Source: Lachnospiraceae bacterium XPB1003
GTDB lineage: Bacteria; Bacillota; Clostridia; Lachnospirales; Lachnospiraceae
Direction: 5' to 3'
DNA length: 64,000 bases
Assembly (NCBI GenBank): GCA_900102065.1
Contig: FMVK01000003.1
Location: forward strand, 186,001-250,000
Position numbers and translations under genes: made by a program. This document shows, piece after piece, positions 9,831 to 18,970 of this stretch. The notes beneath the pieces are model-generated. The model was not told where the DNA came from, ran no database searches, and saw nothing but the letters and a program-made list of their open reading frames with translations. Numbering within the stretch: position 1 is the first letter of the stretch; each line of letters starts with the position of its first letter.

Positions 9831-10675
9831 TGAAGGGTTTGTCAGATAGAGATGCTACAATCATGCTTGTGCTTCTGGTTGCGGTTATAGTCATTCTTCC
9901 TTATACATTGTATATCAAGAATGCACGCGTAGAAACACAGCAGCTTAAAGCCGAGTGCGTGACATTAGAAGCAAGGTATCATCAGCTTGAGGCTATGGAT
10001 GCGCACAGAGATGAGTTTATTAAACGTACAAAGGAACTTAATGATGAAGTTGATGCTATAGTTTCTGCTTTTCCTGCTGACATCCGTCAGGAAAACTACC
10101 TCAGATTCTTGCTTGATACAGAGTTGAGTACAGCTAAGCTTGATCCGGTAACCTTAGATATCACATGGCCTGATCCTGAGAAGAGTGTTTGGTTTGATAC
10201 GGTAAGCTTCCAGGGAAATGATGAGGTTCAGATAGCGACTGATACTATTGAGACTCCTTATCTGGCGGTTACTAATGAATCCGCTGTTACTTATCAGACG
10301 GAATATGCGGGGCTCAAGTATCTGCTCGGATGGTTTATCGATAAGAAACAGTGCGGTATACCTCTCTGCTTCCCGGAATTTACGGCTGAGTATGATGAAA
10401 AAACAGGACTTATTAAGGGAGCAATTCTCATTGATCAATATGCCATAAAGGATACAGAGGATCCGGATCGCGTTCTTGCACCTGTTGAGATCTATCCTGA
10501 TCTTGATAAGTATCATATCAGAGGCAATGAGGATGAGGGCGAGATAAATGGTATATTCGGACCTGTCGTTCATGATATGGAGCTTTCTGATGAAGCTAAG
10601 GAAATGCTGGAGAATGGCGGCAATGCCCTTGGCGGTGATAACGGAGAAGAACCCGCAGAACCTGCAGCTGAATAA
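9830..10675 (+). CDS. PilO-like pilus assembly protein
   Basis: This bitopic protein has a short cytoplasmic start, one membrane helix at about residues 11-31 and then a coiled-coil segment (VETQQLKAECVTLEARYHQL). The globular region on the outer side follows, and the C-terminal tail is acidic. The architecture and its position directly after the PilM-PilN fusion fit PilO, which pairs with PilN to form the alignment complex. The sequence itself is too divergent for me to name it from motifs alone. The start codon overlaps the preceding stop by one base. Confidence 0.68.
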   Translation: MKGLSDRDATIMLVLLVAVIVILPYTLYIKNARVETQQLKAECVTLEARYHQLEAMDAHRDEFIKRTKELNDEVDAIVSAFPADIRQENYLRFLLDTELSTAKLDPVTLDITWPDPEKSVWFDTVSFQGNDEVQIATDTIETPYLAVTNESAVTYQTEYAGLKYLLGWFIDKKQCGIPLCFPEFTAEYDEKTGLIKGAILIDQYAIKDTEDPDRVLAPVEIYPDLDKYHIRGNEDEGEINGIFGPVVHDMELSDEAKEMLENGGNALGGDNGEEPAEPAAE

Positions 10676-10689
10676 TGTGATTTAGTGAT

Positions 10690-10743
10690 ACCGCGATGTT
10701 GGACTTGTGGTCAAAACAAGCAAGTACGACGTCGCGGTTTTTT
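10690..10743 (+). terminator. Rho-independent terminator after the pilO-like gene
   Basis: The arms ACCGCGA and TCGCGGT enclose a longer, imperfect inner stem that includes ACTTG/CAAGT. A run of six T (10738-10743) follows. It separates the pilus machinery genes from the prepilin genes. Confidence 0.8.
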
Positions 10744-10786
10744 ATGAAATGCGCCTAAAATAGGATAATTTAGGCATGAATTAGTA

Positions 10787-10813
10787 TTGATGATGATATT
10801 TTACTGTGATAAT
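10787..10813 (+). promoter_or_regulatory. Possible extended -10 promoter of the prepilin genes
   Basis: GATAAT (10808-10813) is preceded by TG one base upstream, an extended -10. The best -35 is TTGATG (10787-10792) at a short spacing of 15. It follows a terminator and lies about 48 bases before the first prepilin gene. Confidence 0.45.
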
Positions 10814-10860
10814 ATGACATTAATTGAAAGTATATTTTATCGGTTTTTGAGGAGGACAGC

Positions 10861-11604
10861 ATGAAAAGGGATAATAAGGGCTTTTCATTGATGGAAATAG
10901 TGGTTGCGGTGGCACTGTTTGCCATTATTGTTTTGCCTGTTATGGCGTCCATTGTTTCCTCTATCAGACTTAATCAGAAATCAAGAAAACTGCTGATAGC
11001 CAATGATACATGTCAGACGATAATGGAAGGCTTTTCAGGCATGACTTTTGACCAGATAGCAAAGTCTGTTGCAACTCATTATGGTACAGATGATGTTGTA
11101 AGTGGAGCAAATGCGTTTTCATCAATCAGCGCTAATGCCTACAATACTAAGGATAACATAGATAAAGCGACATCATGGCCGCTCACCAATATACCCGAAT
11201 CTTCTATCAGCGTCAATTCAATAAAGATTACAGGAGTTGGAACTATATCCTGTAATGATCTTATATCAGGCAATAATGCGTTAAGACTTAACAGTGAGTT
11301 TGCGACTTATGCAAGAGGAAAGCTTACTGCCACTGATCAATTTGATCCCAAACTTGTAATTTGTATGGATTCGAAAAAGACACTGCTGTTCCTTGGATAT
11401 CTTAATGTGAAATCTGAAGGATATTATCAGGATATTCTTATTCAGTTTGTGCCCATGGCACCCAAGTCTGACAGTAAGTACTATGCCTATGAGGCAATGG
11501 CCTTTGTTTATGAATTTGATCCGAATAGTACTGAACTTGCTGATCGAATGACAGGAAGTCCACAGATCACGATGACAACAGGCATAAAAAATAGAAACAA
11601 TTAA
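10861..11604 (+). CDS. Prepilin-like protein 1 (PilV/minor pseudopilin type)
   Basis: This is a secreted subunit with a class III signal: MKRDNKG, the cleavage point, then FSLMEIVVAVALFAIIVLP, with the conserved Glu at position 5 of the mature chain. The remaining 220 residues are a soluble head of unknown fold. The start follows GAGGAGG. It is first in a run of five genes with related N-termini, which suggests it helps prime or cap a pilus or pseudopilus. Which minor-pilin class it belongs to cannot be settled from the sequence. Confidence 0.8.
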   Translation: MKRDNKGFSLMEIVVAVALFAIIVLPVMASIVSSIRLNQKSRKLLIANDTCQTIMEGFSGMTFDQIAKSVATHYGTDDVVSGANAFSSISANAYNTKDNIDKATSWPLTNIPESSISVNSIKITGVGTISCNDLISGNNALRLNSEFATYARGKLTATDQFDPKLVICMDSKKTLLFLGYLNVKSEGYYQDILIQFVPMAPKSDSKYYAYEAMAFVYEFDPNSTELADRMTGSPQITMTTGIKNRNN

Positions 11605-11654
11605 TTTCTTGAGGCAACATCGGTTTATCTGTTGAGTAAGAGAAAGGGAAAAAA

Positions 11655-13355
11655 ATGAGCAGGGAAAGTATCAGAAAGAGAATTCTAAGATCGTTAAGGA
11701 AAGAGGATAATAATCGTGGCGCAGCAATGGTGTCAGTATTGATCGCTGTTGCTTTTATTGCTATTCTGGCCACATCCCTTCTGTATCTTGCATATATGAA
11801 CTATCTTACAAAAGTTATGAGATATGGTTCAAATGATGATTTCTATACATCTGAGTATGCGGTAGATGAATTATCATCAACATTACAGCAGATTGCTGTG
11901 GACAAGGGTAAAGCAGGCGGCAATATTTCGGATGCGATTAGTACAATTACGGCCAAGGTTGGCGGTGGAAGCGGTACGTATGATAATGATAAGGTACAAA
12001 CCCTTCTTAGAGCTGCGACTCATGATGCTTCAATCTCTGTTAATACTGCAGTAACATCGGGAGACAATTATGTTACTACGACAAACACCGTTACTCTTAA
12101 GGGCGTAGAAATAACTTCTACTTCGCCGCAGGGATATGTAAGTACCGTAAGAACAGATATTATCATTAATTTTAGACCTCAGGGTGAGGGATCACTTGAT
12201 ATAAATGATTTCAGCGTTATTTCGGATTCGCCCATTAGATGTGGAGGTGATGCCGGTGATCTCGTCCTGTCAGGATGTATATATTGTCAGAAAAGTTCCT
12301 CTCATGACCCCAGTATGGGTTCAGGAATGGGAACAAATACTGCGATGCACCTTGATGATCATGCTGTTGTTCAAATGATAGGTGATAAAGCGGTAATCAA
12401 CGGAGATCTTGTTATTGGAAATGGATGTACTCTTCTAGTTTCCAATGATACTGTTGTTTATGGTAATGTAAAGATAGGTACAAATTCTACCCTTATCATT
12501 CTTGATAAATTCAAGGTTACGGGAAGTATTTCCGGTTCCGGAAAATACAAGGTACAGGATGCCAGCAAACTCAAGATAGGTTACGTATACAATGGAAGAG
12601 AGATCCCAGGGTATGGATCTGATCCGAAATACAGCGGACTTGTAGATAGACTATTTTGTGATGAGGTATATTTTTATGATACCAATGGTAATACCTGGAG
12701 ATCCTTTGATTTTGAAACATACTGTAAGGATAGAACGCAGAAGGCATCGGTTTGCTATGATATAATAAATAAAACATCTTCCGAAAGCGGATCGGCTGCT
12801 GATGGACCGTACGTTCAGGTTGACCTTTCTGATGCTGCTCATAATTATAATAATACTTTAGTGCTAGGGACGAATAGAGCAACAAAAACCCATTCCGGCG
12901 CAAAAGTCAATACAACCTTTACGTCCACAAAGGGAATATATTTCAATTCAGAAACCGGATCGGCTGATTCATCTGTTATGCAGAGAATGAAAGATTCTGA
13001 TTATCAGAAGGTTCTTGACTCATGCTTTGCTCTTCCTTTTGGTAATTCAGTGCCCTGCAACAATTCAGAGGGAAGTTACGATTTTGATTCTCATAATGCC
13101 GTAGCTAATTTTGCTTATGCAACAGATTCTGAATTCAGAGCTATCAGAGACAATGCAAGTTATGCCGGCAGTCGTAAGACTAAAAAGGTTGGAGACAGAA
13201 CCTATGTTTATTATAATGGAAGTAATTATCTGCCGGTAAGATATCTTATTGCTGATGATGCAAGATCCAAGATTGATGCTATTTTCAGTGCAAGCGCTGA
13301 TACTTCAGATCCTACAACATCATTTGTAGAATATGAGAACTGGGAGAAGAAGTGA
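11655..13355 (+). CDS. Large PilX-like minor prepilin with polymer-binding-like body
   Basis: The N-terminus has a basic stretch and then RGAAMVSVLIAVAFIAILAT, the pattern of PilX-type minor pilins, which lack the usual Glu5. The protein is large for the class (566 residues). Around residues 190-310 it contains short beta-type repeats such as INGDLVIGNGCTLLVSNDTV and VYGNVKIGTNSTLIIL, like a right-handed beta helix or bactofilin. This could form an elongated tip domain. The neighbours on both sides are prepilins. The function of the C-terminal third is unknown. Confidence 0.68.
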   Translation: MSRESIRKRILRSLRKEDNNRGAAMVSVLIAVAFIAILATSLLYLAYMNYLTKVMRYGSNDDFYTSEYAVDELSSTLQQIAVDKGKAGGNISDAISTITAKVGGGSGTYDNDKVQTLLRAATHDASISVNTAVTSGDNYVTTTNTVTLKGVEITSTSPQGYVSTVRTDIIINFRPQGEGSLDINDFSVISDSPIRCGGDAGDLVLSGCIYCQKSSSHDPSMGSGMGTNTAMHLDDHAVVQMIGDKAVINGDLVIGNGCTLLVSNDTVVYGNVKIGTNSTLIILDKFKVTGSISGSGKYKVQDASKLKIGYVYNGREIPGYGSDPKYSGLVDRLFCDEVYFYDTNGNTWRSFDFETYCKDRTQKASVCYDIINKTSSESGSAADGPYVQVDLSDAAHNYNNTLVLGTNRATKTHSGAKVNTTFTSTKGIYFNSETGSADSSVMQRMKDSDYQKVLDSCFALPFGNSVPCNNSEGSYDFDSHNAVANFAYATDSEFRAIRDNASYAGSRKTKKVGDRTYVYYNGSNYLPVRYLIADDARSKIDAIFSASADTSDPTTSFVEYENWEKK

Positions 13356-13372
13356 TGAGAGGAGCAACGTAT

Positions 13373-13972
13373 ATGAAAAAAATCTTGAAAAATAATAAAG
13401 GATTCTCGTTGCTTGAGTTGTTAATTGTCATCACCGTTTCATTGATACTGGTAGGTGGCGCTGTGATTGGAATAAATTTAGTCCATAACGCAAATGTTAA
13501 CAGTGCAGCGGAAAGACTTGAGTCTGTGTTTAATTCTGCCAGAAGCATATCAATGGCTAAGGGACAGAATGCTGGAGCAATTACATTAAGGGTAGTGGGA
13601 GAAAGCGTATATGCTTATATCGGCGACCCGGAATATGGAAGAGGAGATACTGTTACCACATCGGAAATGGAACTCATTTGCACAGGTGCACTTACTGCTC
13701 ATGCGGATGTGGATATTGGAGCTTCAGAGAACCCTGATATTACAGGTATTAGTGTTGATGATCCGACAGATATAAGTGATAAGTTTACATTATGCTTTAA
13801 TTCAGCCGGTGAGATGTTTAAATATAATGATGGCGGCACCCTTACAGAATACAAAGATATTTCGGCGCTTAAGTTTACATTTAGAAAGGGTTTAACAGGA
13901 AAACGCGTGGCTATGATGTATATACGTCCGATGACCGGATATACTGACGTGGTTCTGTTTGCACTGCCGTAA
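13373..13972 (+). CDS. Prepilin-like protein 3 (GspH/FimT type)
   Basis: This is a short prepilin with the leader MKKILKNNKG followed by FSLLELLIVITVSLILVGG, including Glu5. About 160 residues of soluble head follow, which is typical of GspH/FimT minor pseudopilins. I chose the ATG at 13373, nine bases after GAGAGGAG; starts at 13352 (GTG) and 13355 (ATG) would lengthen the leader and lie before that binding site. The gene begins only 17 bases after the preceding stop. Confidence 0.78.
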   Translation: MKKILKNNKGFSLLELLIVITVSLILVGGAVIGINLVHNANVNSAAERLESVFNSARSISMAKGQNAGAITLRVVGESVYAYIGDPEYGRGDTVTTSEMELICTGALTAHADVDIGASENPDITGISVDDPTDISDKFTLCFNSAGEMFKYNDGGTLTEYKDISALKFTFRKGLTGKRVAMMYIRPMTGYTDVVLFALP

Positions 13973-13984
13973 TGGGAGGTTATT

Positions 13985-15511
13985 ATGAAGATTAAACATG
14001 ACAATAAGGGCTTTACATTGGTTGAACTCCTTGTAGCGGTTGCTGTACTTGTGATCGTTATGATGGAGCTCTATGCGGTGATAAATAACACTTCTAAGGT
14101 TTACCAGATGGGAAATTATGAAGTGTCTCTTCAGATGGAAGCACAACAGTCTTTTCAGCTTCTTGAAGAATTGATGATAGATGCTAATTCGAAGATTGAA
14201 TATGATGCTACAAATGATAAGCTGACAATAAGTGGAAATGTAATTAAGGCCGATGGAACACGTGGTGATGAATATAAATATGAAGTTGTTTATTACGCAG
14301 CCGGTGCAACCGATCCGGAGACCCATGAGGTTCTTACTTATGGTCGAGTGAAGCTTCTTGTTAAGGGGAGTGTTGCTACATACGATCATTGGGAGACAGT
14401 AGCCGATTATGTTGATTCTTTCGATGTTGATATGTCCCAGTATACAACTGCTGATAAAGTGACTCTCAACATGAGACTTCATAATGAAAGATACTCCTAT
14501 CAGGCATCTAAGGATGTTTATCTTAGAAATGGTATCGGTGTGAGCGATAATCATTCCATAGCTGATTCGACTGATGCCCAGTACTTTGTAGATTGTAAGA
14601 GATTCGGTGTTTATAATCTTAAGGATGTTACAAAGGAGATTGATAACGGAAAGACCACTACATATTCGGATTTCTATTTCGAAGAAAAGAAAGATAAATC
14701 AGGCGCTGAAAGAAGAAAAACAACGGATTATGAGATTGATTCCAATGGAAAAATAAAGTGTACTTCGACTTTGAATAATAGTTTAAGTGCTTCCAAAGGG
14801 CCTGTTATAGTAATTGCGACCGGAGGTAAGATTACAGACGTAGATGGTTCAGAAGTTGAGGCATCGGATGCTAAGATCAGCATTAGCACTGATCCTGTAG
14901 GAATAGGTGCAAATGGTTACGGTGTAATAATGATCAGATGCGCAAAAACCTCTGTAGAAGGATGCTCGCTTTCGCAGGTTAGAGGAATCAGCCTTGGTGA
15001 TGCAAAAAATGTTGATTACAAAATTACCTGTAAATGGAATAGTTCATTAGTTGGTACAGATGCGTTTTCAACAGGCTATAGCAGTGGGGAAAAGAAAAAA
15101 ACGGATAAAGTTGCTGCTGTAGGTTCTGATGGAAATAGTACTCAGCCATTTGGATGGAATGCAGGGGATTCTTGGGATAGTAATCTTAAGAAAGGCTCAA
15201 AATCTTATAAGACCTATGGTGGAGAAATAGGTGTTTTTGATACAGAGTCACATTTCTTCTTTGATGTTGATTCAAATGCAATAGGTGTTTCCAGTAAGGG
15301 ATGGCTTCAGGCGGATGCGTATAAGAATTTCCTTGATTTTACCAATGATAAAAACAGATTAACTGTTACGGCTTATGTAACTTGGGATAATGGTGGATCA
15401 GATGTAACAGAAGCTTTCCCTATGGTATTTTTCCCGGATAAACAGGATGGTTCTGATTATTCGTATATTTCTGATACTCAAAGGGATTTCCTGTTGCCTG
15501 ACACGCTGTGA
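13985..15511 (+). CDS. Prepilin-like protein 4 (PilW type, large head)
   Basis: The leader MKIKHDNKG is followed by FTLVELLVAVAVLVIVMMEL, a canonical class III signal with Glu5. The 508-residue chain is long. The first 150 residues after the helix resemble PilW/GspJ-like minor pilins, and the remainder has no motif that I recognise. The start follows GGGAGG. Its place among other prepilins suggests a minor subunit of the same filament. Confidence 0.75.
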   Translation: MKIKHDNKGFTLVELLVAVAVLVIVMMELYAVINNTSKVYQMGNYEVSLQMEAQQSFQLLEELMIDANSKIEYDATNDKLTISGNVIKADGTRGDEYKYEVVYYAAGATDPETHEVLTYGRVKLLVKGSVATYDHWETVADYVDSFDVDMSQYTTADKVTLNMRLHNERYSYQASKDVYLRNGIGVSDNHSIADSTDAQYFVDCKRFGVYNLKDVTKEIDNGKTTTYSDFYFEEKKDKSGAERRKTTDYEIDSNGKIKCTSTLNNSLSASKGPVIVIATGGKITDVDGSEVEASDAKISISTDPVGIGANGYGVIMIRCAKTSVEGCSLSQVRGISLGDAKNVDYKITCKWNSSLVGTDAFSTGYSSGEKKKTDKVAAVGSDGNSTQPFGWNAGDSWDSNLKKGSKSYKTYGGEIGVFDTESHFFFDVDSNAIGVSSKGWLQADAYKNFLDFTNDKNRLTVTAYVTWDNGGSDVTEAFPMVFFPDKQDGSDYSYISDTQRDFLLPDTL

Positions 15512-15547
15512 TTCCAGACAGATATATTTAACGGAAAGGATATTATT

Positions 15548-16090
15548 ATGCGTAAGGATAAGAATAAGGGATTTACGCTGGCAGAGTTGCTGATAATAGT
15601 GGCTGTTATAGCTATCCTTGTATCGGTTGTTGCTGCTAACTTATTCAAATATATTGAGAAAACTCAGGTGACAGATGATATTGCTTCTGCTCAGGTTATT
15701 CAGGCAGCTGTACAGGCAACATTGAATGATGCGTTGCTTAATAAGCAGGTGCAAAAGAGTTCTCTTGCAGGAGCAGGAGATACAAGCTATTTTATCGGAA
15801 GTCCGGGAACGGAATTCGTCATAGATCCGGCATTAAATGCTTTAGATGGTGTTACCGGTGCAGTGGTTTTAGCTGATGTGAATGAGAATCTTGGAACATT
15901 GCCTGAGTTCAAACTGAAGAAACCGATGAAATCGGGACATGGAGCACCTGCTAAGTGGAGAGTTTTCTGTGATTATTCGGACAAAAACAATCCTAAGGTA
16001 AGTGTTTATGTTCAGGATTCTTCAACTAATGATGTTAAGGTGTTACCTGATCCTGATCCCGATTCATTATATTATAAGTATGCCAAGTAA
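15548..16090 (+). CDS. Prepilin-like protein 5, candidate major pilin
   Basis: The leader MRKDKNKG is followed by FTLAELLIIVAVIAILVSVV with Glu5, then the amphipathic helix and a compact head. At 180 residues it is the smallest of the five and the only one of typical major-pilin (PilA/GspG) size. Its C-terminal half is rich in Asp and Pro. It is the last gene before a strong terminator. The claim that it is the major subunit is inference from size and order. Confidence 0.75.
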   Translation: MRKDKNKGFTLAELLIIVAVIAILVSVVAANLFKYIEKTQVTDDIASAQVIQAAVQATLNDALLNKQVQKSSLAGAGDTSYFIGSPGTEFVIDPALNALDGVTGAVVLADVNENLGTLPEFKLKKPMKSGHGAPAKWRVFCDYSDKNNPKVSVYVQDSSTNDVKVLPDPDPDSLYYKYAK

Positions 16091-16116
16091 ATGATCGGAA
16101 AAATATGATATAATAT

Positions 16117-16149
16117 AAAAAGACATACCGCATACGGTATGTCTTTTTT
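16117..16149 (+). terminator. Rho-independent terminator ending the prepilin genes
   Basis: A perfect 10-bp stem AGACATACCG/CGGTATGTCT with the loop CATA is flanked by an A tract and six T, so it may work in both directions. A TATAAT (16109-16114, extended by TG) directly abuts it on the left. Confidence 0.92.
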
Positions 16150-16183
16150 AAGCTGTAATCTGCCAAATTTTGGCAGGAATTTT

Positions 16184-17392
16184 ATGAAACGGAATATTTA
16201 TTATATGAACATAACCATAGTAGGCGGAGGTAATATCGGGACGCAGTTTGCTGTTCATTGTGCCGAGAAGGGACACTCCGTAACCATATTCACATCTAAT
16301 CCTTCGAGATTTCATAAAGAACTTGAGATTCACAACTCTGAGGGCAGAGTGATCCATAAGGGGACCATTAAAGCTGCGGTAAGCGATCCTGAGGCTGCTT
16401 TTTCTGATGCGGATATCATATTTGTAACGATGCCTGCTTTCTGCATGGAGGATAATGCTAAGCGTATTTTCCCTTATGTCCGCAAGGGGACTGTAATATG
16501 TCTGACACCCGGAAGCGGAGGCGGAGAATTCTTCTTTAAGCCGTGTGTAGATAAGGGATGCATCCTCATGGGGCTCCAGAGAGTACCTTCCGTATCCAGA
16601 ATAGTGGAATACGGGCATATCGTTTGCTCGGAAGGCTATAGAGACCGCTTATTTATAAGTACTATTGTCGGCAGGAAGATGTCGGGGGAAGATGATAGCT
16701 TTGGCGGCAACACGCATACTGCCGACAACATATATCTATTCCCACAGGGGGGAAGATCAGACATAGACAAATACTGCGCAGACATAATACGAAGCATTTT
16801 TGATATTCCCTGCGAGCCTCTTCCCGTATATCTGAATATAACACTCACACCATCCAATCAGATATTACATACCTCAAGGCTTAGATCAATGCTTTCTGAT
16901 TATCATGAAGGTAAGGTTTACGACAGATTGCCATTATTTTACGGAGAATGGGACGAGTCTTCATCAGAGCTTTTACTTAATTGTGATGAGGAAGTTCAGC
17001 TGATCTGCAGAAGTATCGGAGAGTTAGATCTGTCGGGGGTCAGATCTCTTAAGGAGCATTATGGGGCTTCTGATGTCAGATCGATGACCGATAAGCTAAG
17101 AAGCATTAAAAGTCTGAACAACCTTCCCACGCCCGTTAAGAGAGTGGACGGAGGAGTGATACCTGATTTCTCTTCCAGATATTTTGAAGCTGATTTCCCC
17201 TATGGACTTGCGGTTGTTTATGAGATTGCAAAGCTTGCAGGCTTAAAGGTTCCTGAGATCGAAGCAACGCTCGAATGGTACGAAGGCTTAACGCATATGG
17301 TTAAAGATGTGAAGATGACATCCTTCCATGAATTCAGTCTGGCCGGGTGCGGAATACATTCTTATAAAGATCTGATAGATTTTTACAGATAG
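16184..17392 (+). CDS. NAD/NADP octopine/nopaline dehydrogenase-family protein
   Basis: The protein has an N-terminal Rossmann fold with ITIVGGGNIGTQFAVH, the dinucleotide-binding GxGxxG-like turn. A C-terminal helical domain of the octopine dehydrogenase family follows. Family members reductively join an amino acid and a keto acid or oxidise related opines. The substrate here is unknown. ATGs at 16184 and 16205 are both possible; I prefer 16184 because AGGAA lies five bases upstream. The ATG at 16139 lies inside the terminator hairpin and is not credible. It stands between the prepilins and a glycerophosphotransferase gene, so context gives little help. Confidence 0.7.
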   Translation: MKRNIYYMNITIVGGGNIGTQFAVHCAEKGHSVTIFTSNPSRFHKELEIHNSEGRVIHKGTIKAAVSDPEAAFSDADIIFVTMPAFCMEDNAKRIFPYVRKGTVICLTPGSGGGEFFFKPCVDKGCILMGLQRVPSVSRIVEYGHIVCSEGYRDRLFISTIVGRKMSGEDDSFGGNTHTADNIYLFPQGGRSDIDKYCADIIRSIFDIPCEPLPVYLNITLTPSNQILHTSRLRSMLSDYHEGKVYDRLPLFYGEWDESSSELLLNCDEEVQLICRSIGELDLSGVRSLKEHYGASDVRSMTDKLRSIKSLNNLPTPVKRVDGGVIPDFSSRYFEADFPYGLAVVYEIAKLAGLKVPEIEATLEWYEGLTHMVKDVKMTSFHEFSLAGCGIHSYKDLIDFYR

Positions 17393-17463
17393 AATTTTTT
17401 GTGGTAATATAGCAGGCGTTGCGTAAAAATAAGGAAATACTGTAAAGAAAAGAAGAAAACGAA

Positions 17464-18882
17464 ATGCTGCTATATATCGATCCCGGAACCGGGAGCATGT
17501 TATTTACAATATTATTGGGAGTACTGAGTGCCGGAGTGTATTTTATCCGCGGACTTGTACTTAAGATAAAATATTCTGTCGGAAGTGGAAAGCGGACAAG
17601 GGATGATGATGAGAACATCTCGGAATTCGTGATCTTTTCCGATCATAAGAGATACTGGAATATCTTTGAACCCATCTGCAGAGAAATGGAGAAGCGCGGT
17701 AAGGAAGTGGTTTATCTGACCGCATCATCCGACGATCCTGCTCTTGATTCCGATCTTTCAAATGTAAAAGCTAAATTTCTTGGTGAGGGCAACAAAACCT
17801 ATGCTGCTCTTAATTTTCTTAAGGCGAAGATAGTTTTATCTACCACGCCTTCTCTTGACGTATTTCAATGGAAGCGTTCCAGGGACGTGAGATATTATGT
17901 TCATATTCCCCATTCAGCAGGTAATTTAAGTCTCTACAGGATGTACGGTCTTGATTATTACGATGCTGTCCTGACCAACGGTGACTATCAGGAAGATCAG
18001 GTAAAAGGCCTTGAAGCGATCCGCAAGATGCCTGCAAAAGAGCTTGTGAGGATAGGAGTCCCTTATCTTGATGAGATGCAGAAAAGACTTGAAGGCGTTT
18101 CAGACCGGACAAAAGATAGCAACAAAGATAGTCTCAAGGCCAGCACCGATGCCGGTACCAAATTTGATAATTCAAATGATTCCACAAACGATCCCAAAAA
18201 CGGCAACCAGCAGGGTGCTCAACATGATTACCGACATGGTATTCATCAAGATATAGAAAAAAAATATACCATCCTTCTTGCCCCTTCCTGGGGAAAGAGC
18301 GGCATGCTCTCACGTTTCGGCTCAGACATATTAAAAGCTCTGAAAGACACGGGCTATCATATAATCGTCCGTCCGCATCCGCAGTCCTTTACGGCAGAGA
18401 AGAAGATGCTGGATGAACTTATGGCAGAATTCCCTGACAGTGAAGACTTTGAATGGAACAGAGATAATGATAACTTCGAAGTCCTGAAAAAAAGTGATCT
18501 GATGATCTCGGATTTTTCCGGAGTAATTTTTGATTTTGCGCTTGTATTCGGAAAGCCTGTTATGTGCACCAAGACAGACTTTGATCTGAATCCGTATGAT
18601 GCATCCTGGCTTGAAGAGGAACCATGGACATTCAGCGCTTTTCCGAAGCTCGGGCATATCCTTACTGAAGAGGGGATATCCGATATAAAGAGGCTTATCA
18701 ATGATTCCATCGAAAGCGATGAATATAAGAAGAGCAGGGAAGAAGTCAGAGACGCTATGTGGCAGCACAGAGGCCATGGCGCAGCAGATGTAGCGGATTA
18801 TCTGATCAACAAATCTGCGGAACTTGATCGTGGAGACGTTACTGATACCGTAGACAGCTCTGACGCTGCAACTGCTAGCTGA
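17464..18882 (+). CDS. CDP-glycerol glycerophosphotransferase-like protein with hydrophilic insert
   Basis: This resembles the TagB/TagF family, which transfers glycerol phosphate from CDP-glycerol to teichoic-acid-type acceptors. A membrane anchor lies near residues 12-32. Two conserved blocks are visible: YYVHIPHSAG near residue 140, and the C-terminal LLAPSWG, IIVRPHPQS and LMISDFSGVIFDFAL. Between the two halves, at about residues 205-265, is an insert rich in Asn, Asp, Lys and Thr with no predicted structure. It could be a linker or a recent expansion. The next gene encodes a YidC-like phosphotransferase fusion, which supports a shared role in an anionic envelope polymer. Confidence 0.75.
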   Translation: MLLYIDPGTGSMLFTILLGVLSAGVYFIRGLVLKIKYSVGSGKRTRDDDENISEFVIFSDHKRYWNIFEPICREMEKRGKEVVYLTASSDDPALDSDLSNVKAKFLGEGNKTYAALNFLKAKIVLSTTPSLDVFQWKRSRDVRYYVHIPHSAGNLSLYRMYGLDYYDAVLTNGDYQEDQVKGLEAIRKMPAKELVRIGVPYLDEMQKRLEGVSDRTKDSNKDSLKASTDAGTKFDNSNDSTNDPKNGNQQGAQHDYRHGIHQDIEKKYTILLAPSWGKSGMLSRFGSDILKALKDTGYHIIVRPHPQSFTAEKKMLDELMAEFPDSEDFEWNRDNDNFEVLKKSDLMISDFSGVIFDFALVFGKPVMCTKTDFDLNPYDASWLEEEPWTFSAFPKLGHILTEEGISDIKRLINDSIESDEYKKSREEVRDAMWQHRGHGAADVADYLINKSAELDRGDVTDTVDSSDAATAS

Positions 18883-18970
18883 CGCCGCTAAGCGCGATAA
18901 TTATATGATATCAAAATAGAAACAAAGAAATTAAAAAGAAATCCAATAAATTAAAGAAGAGATAATAACA

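Noticed and set aside
16139-16183. An earlier start for the octopine-dehydrogenase-like gene
   Set aside because: The ATG lies within the terminator stem, and the added residues do not look like the family.
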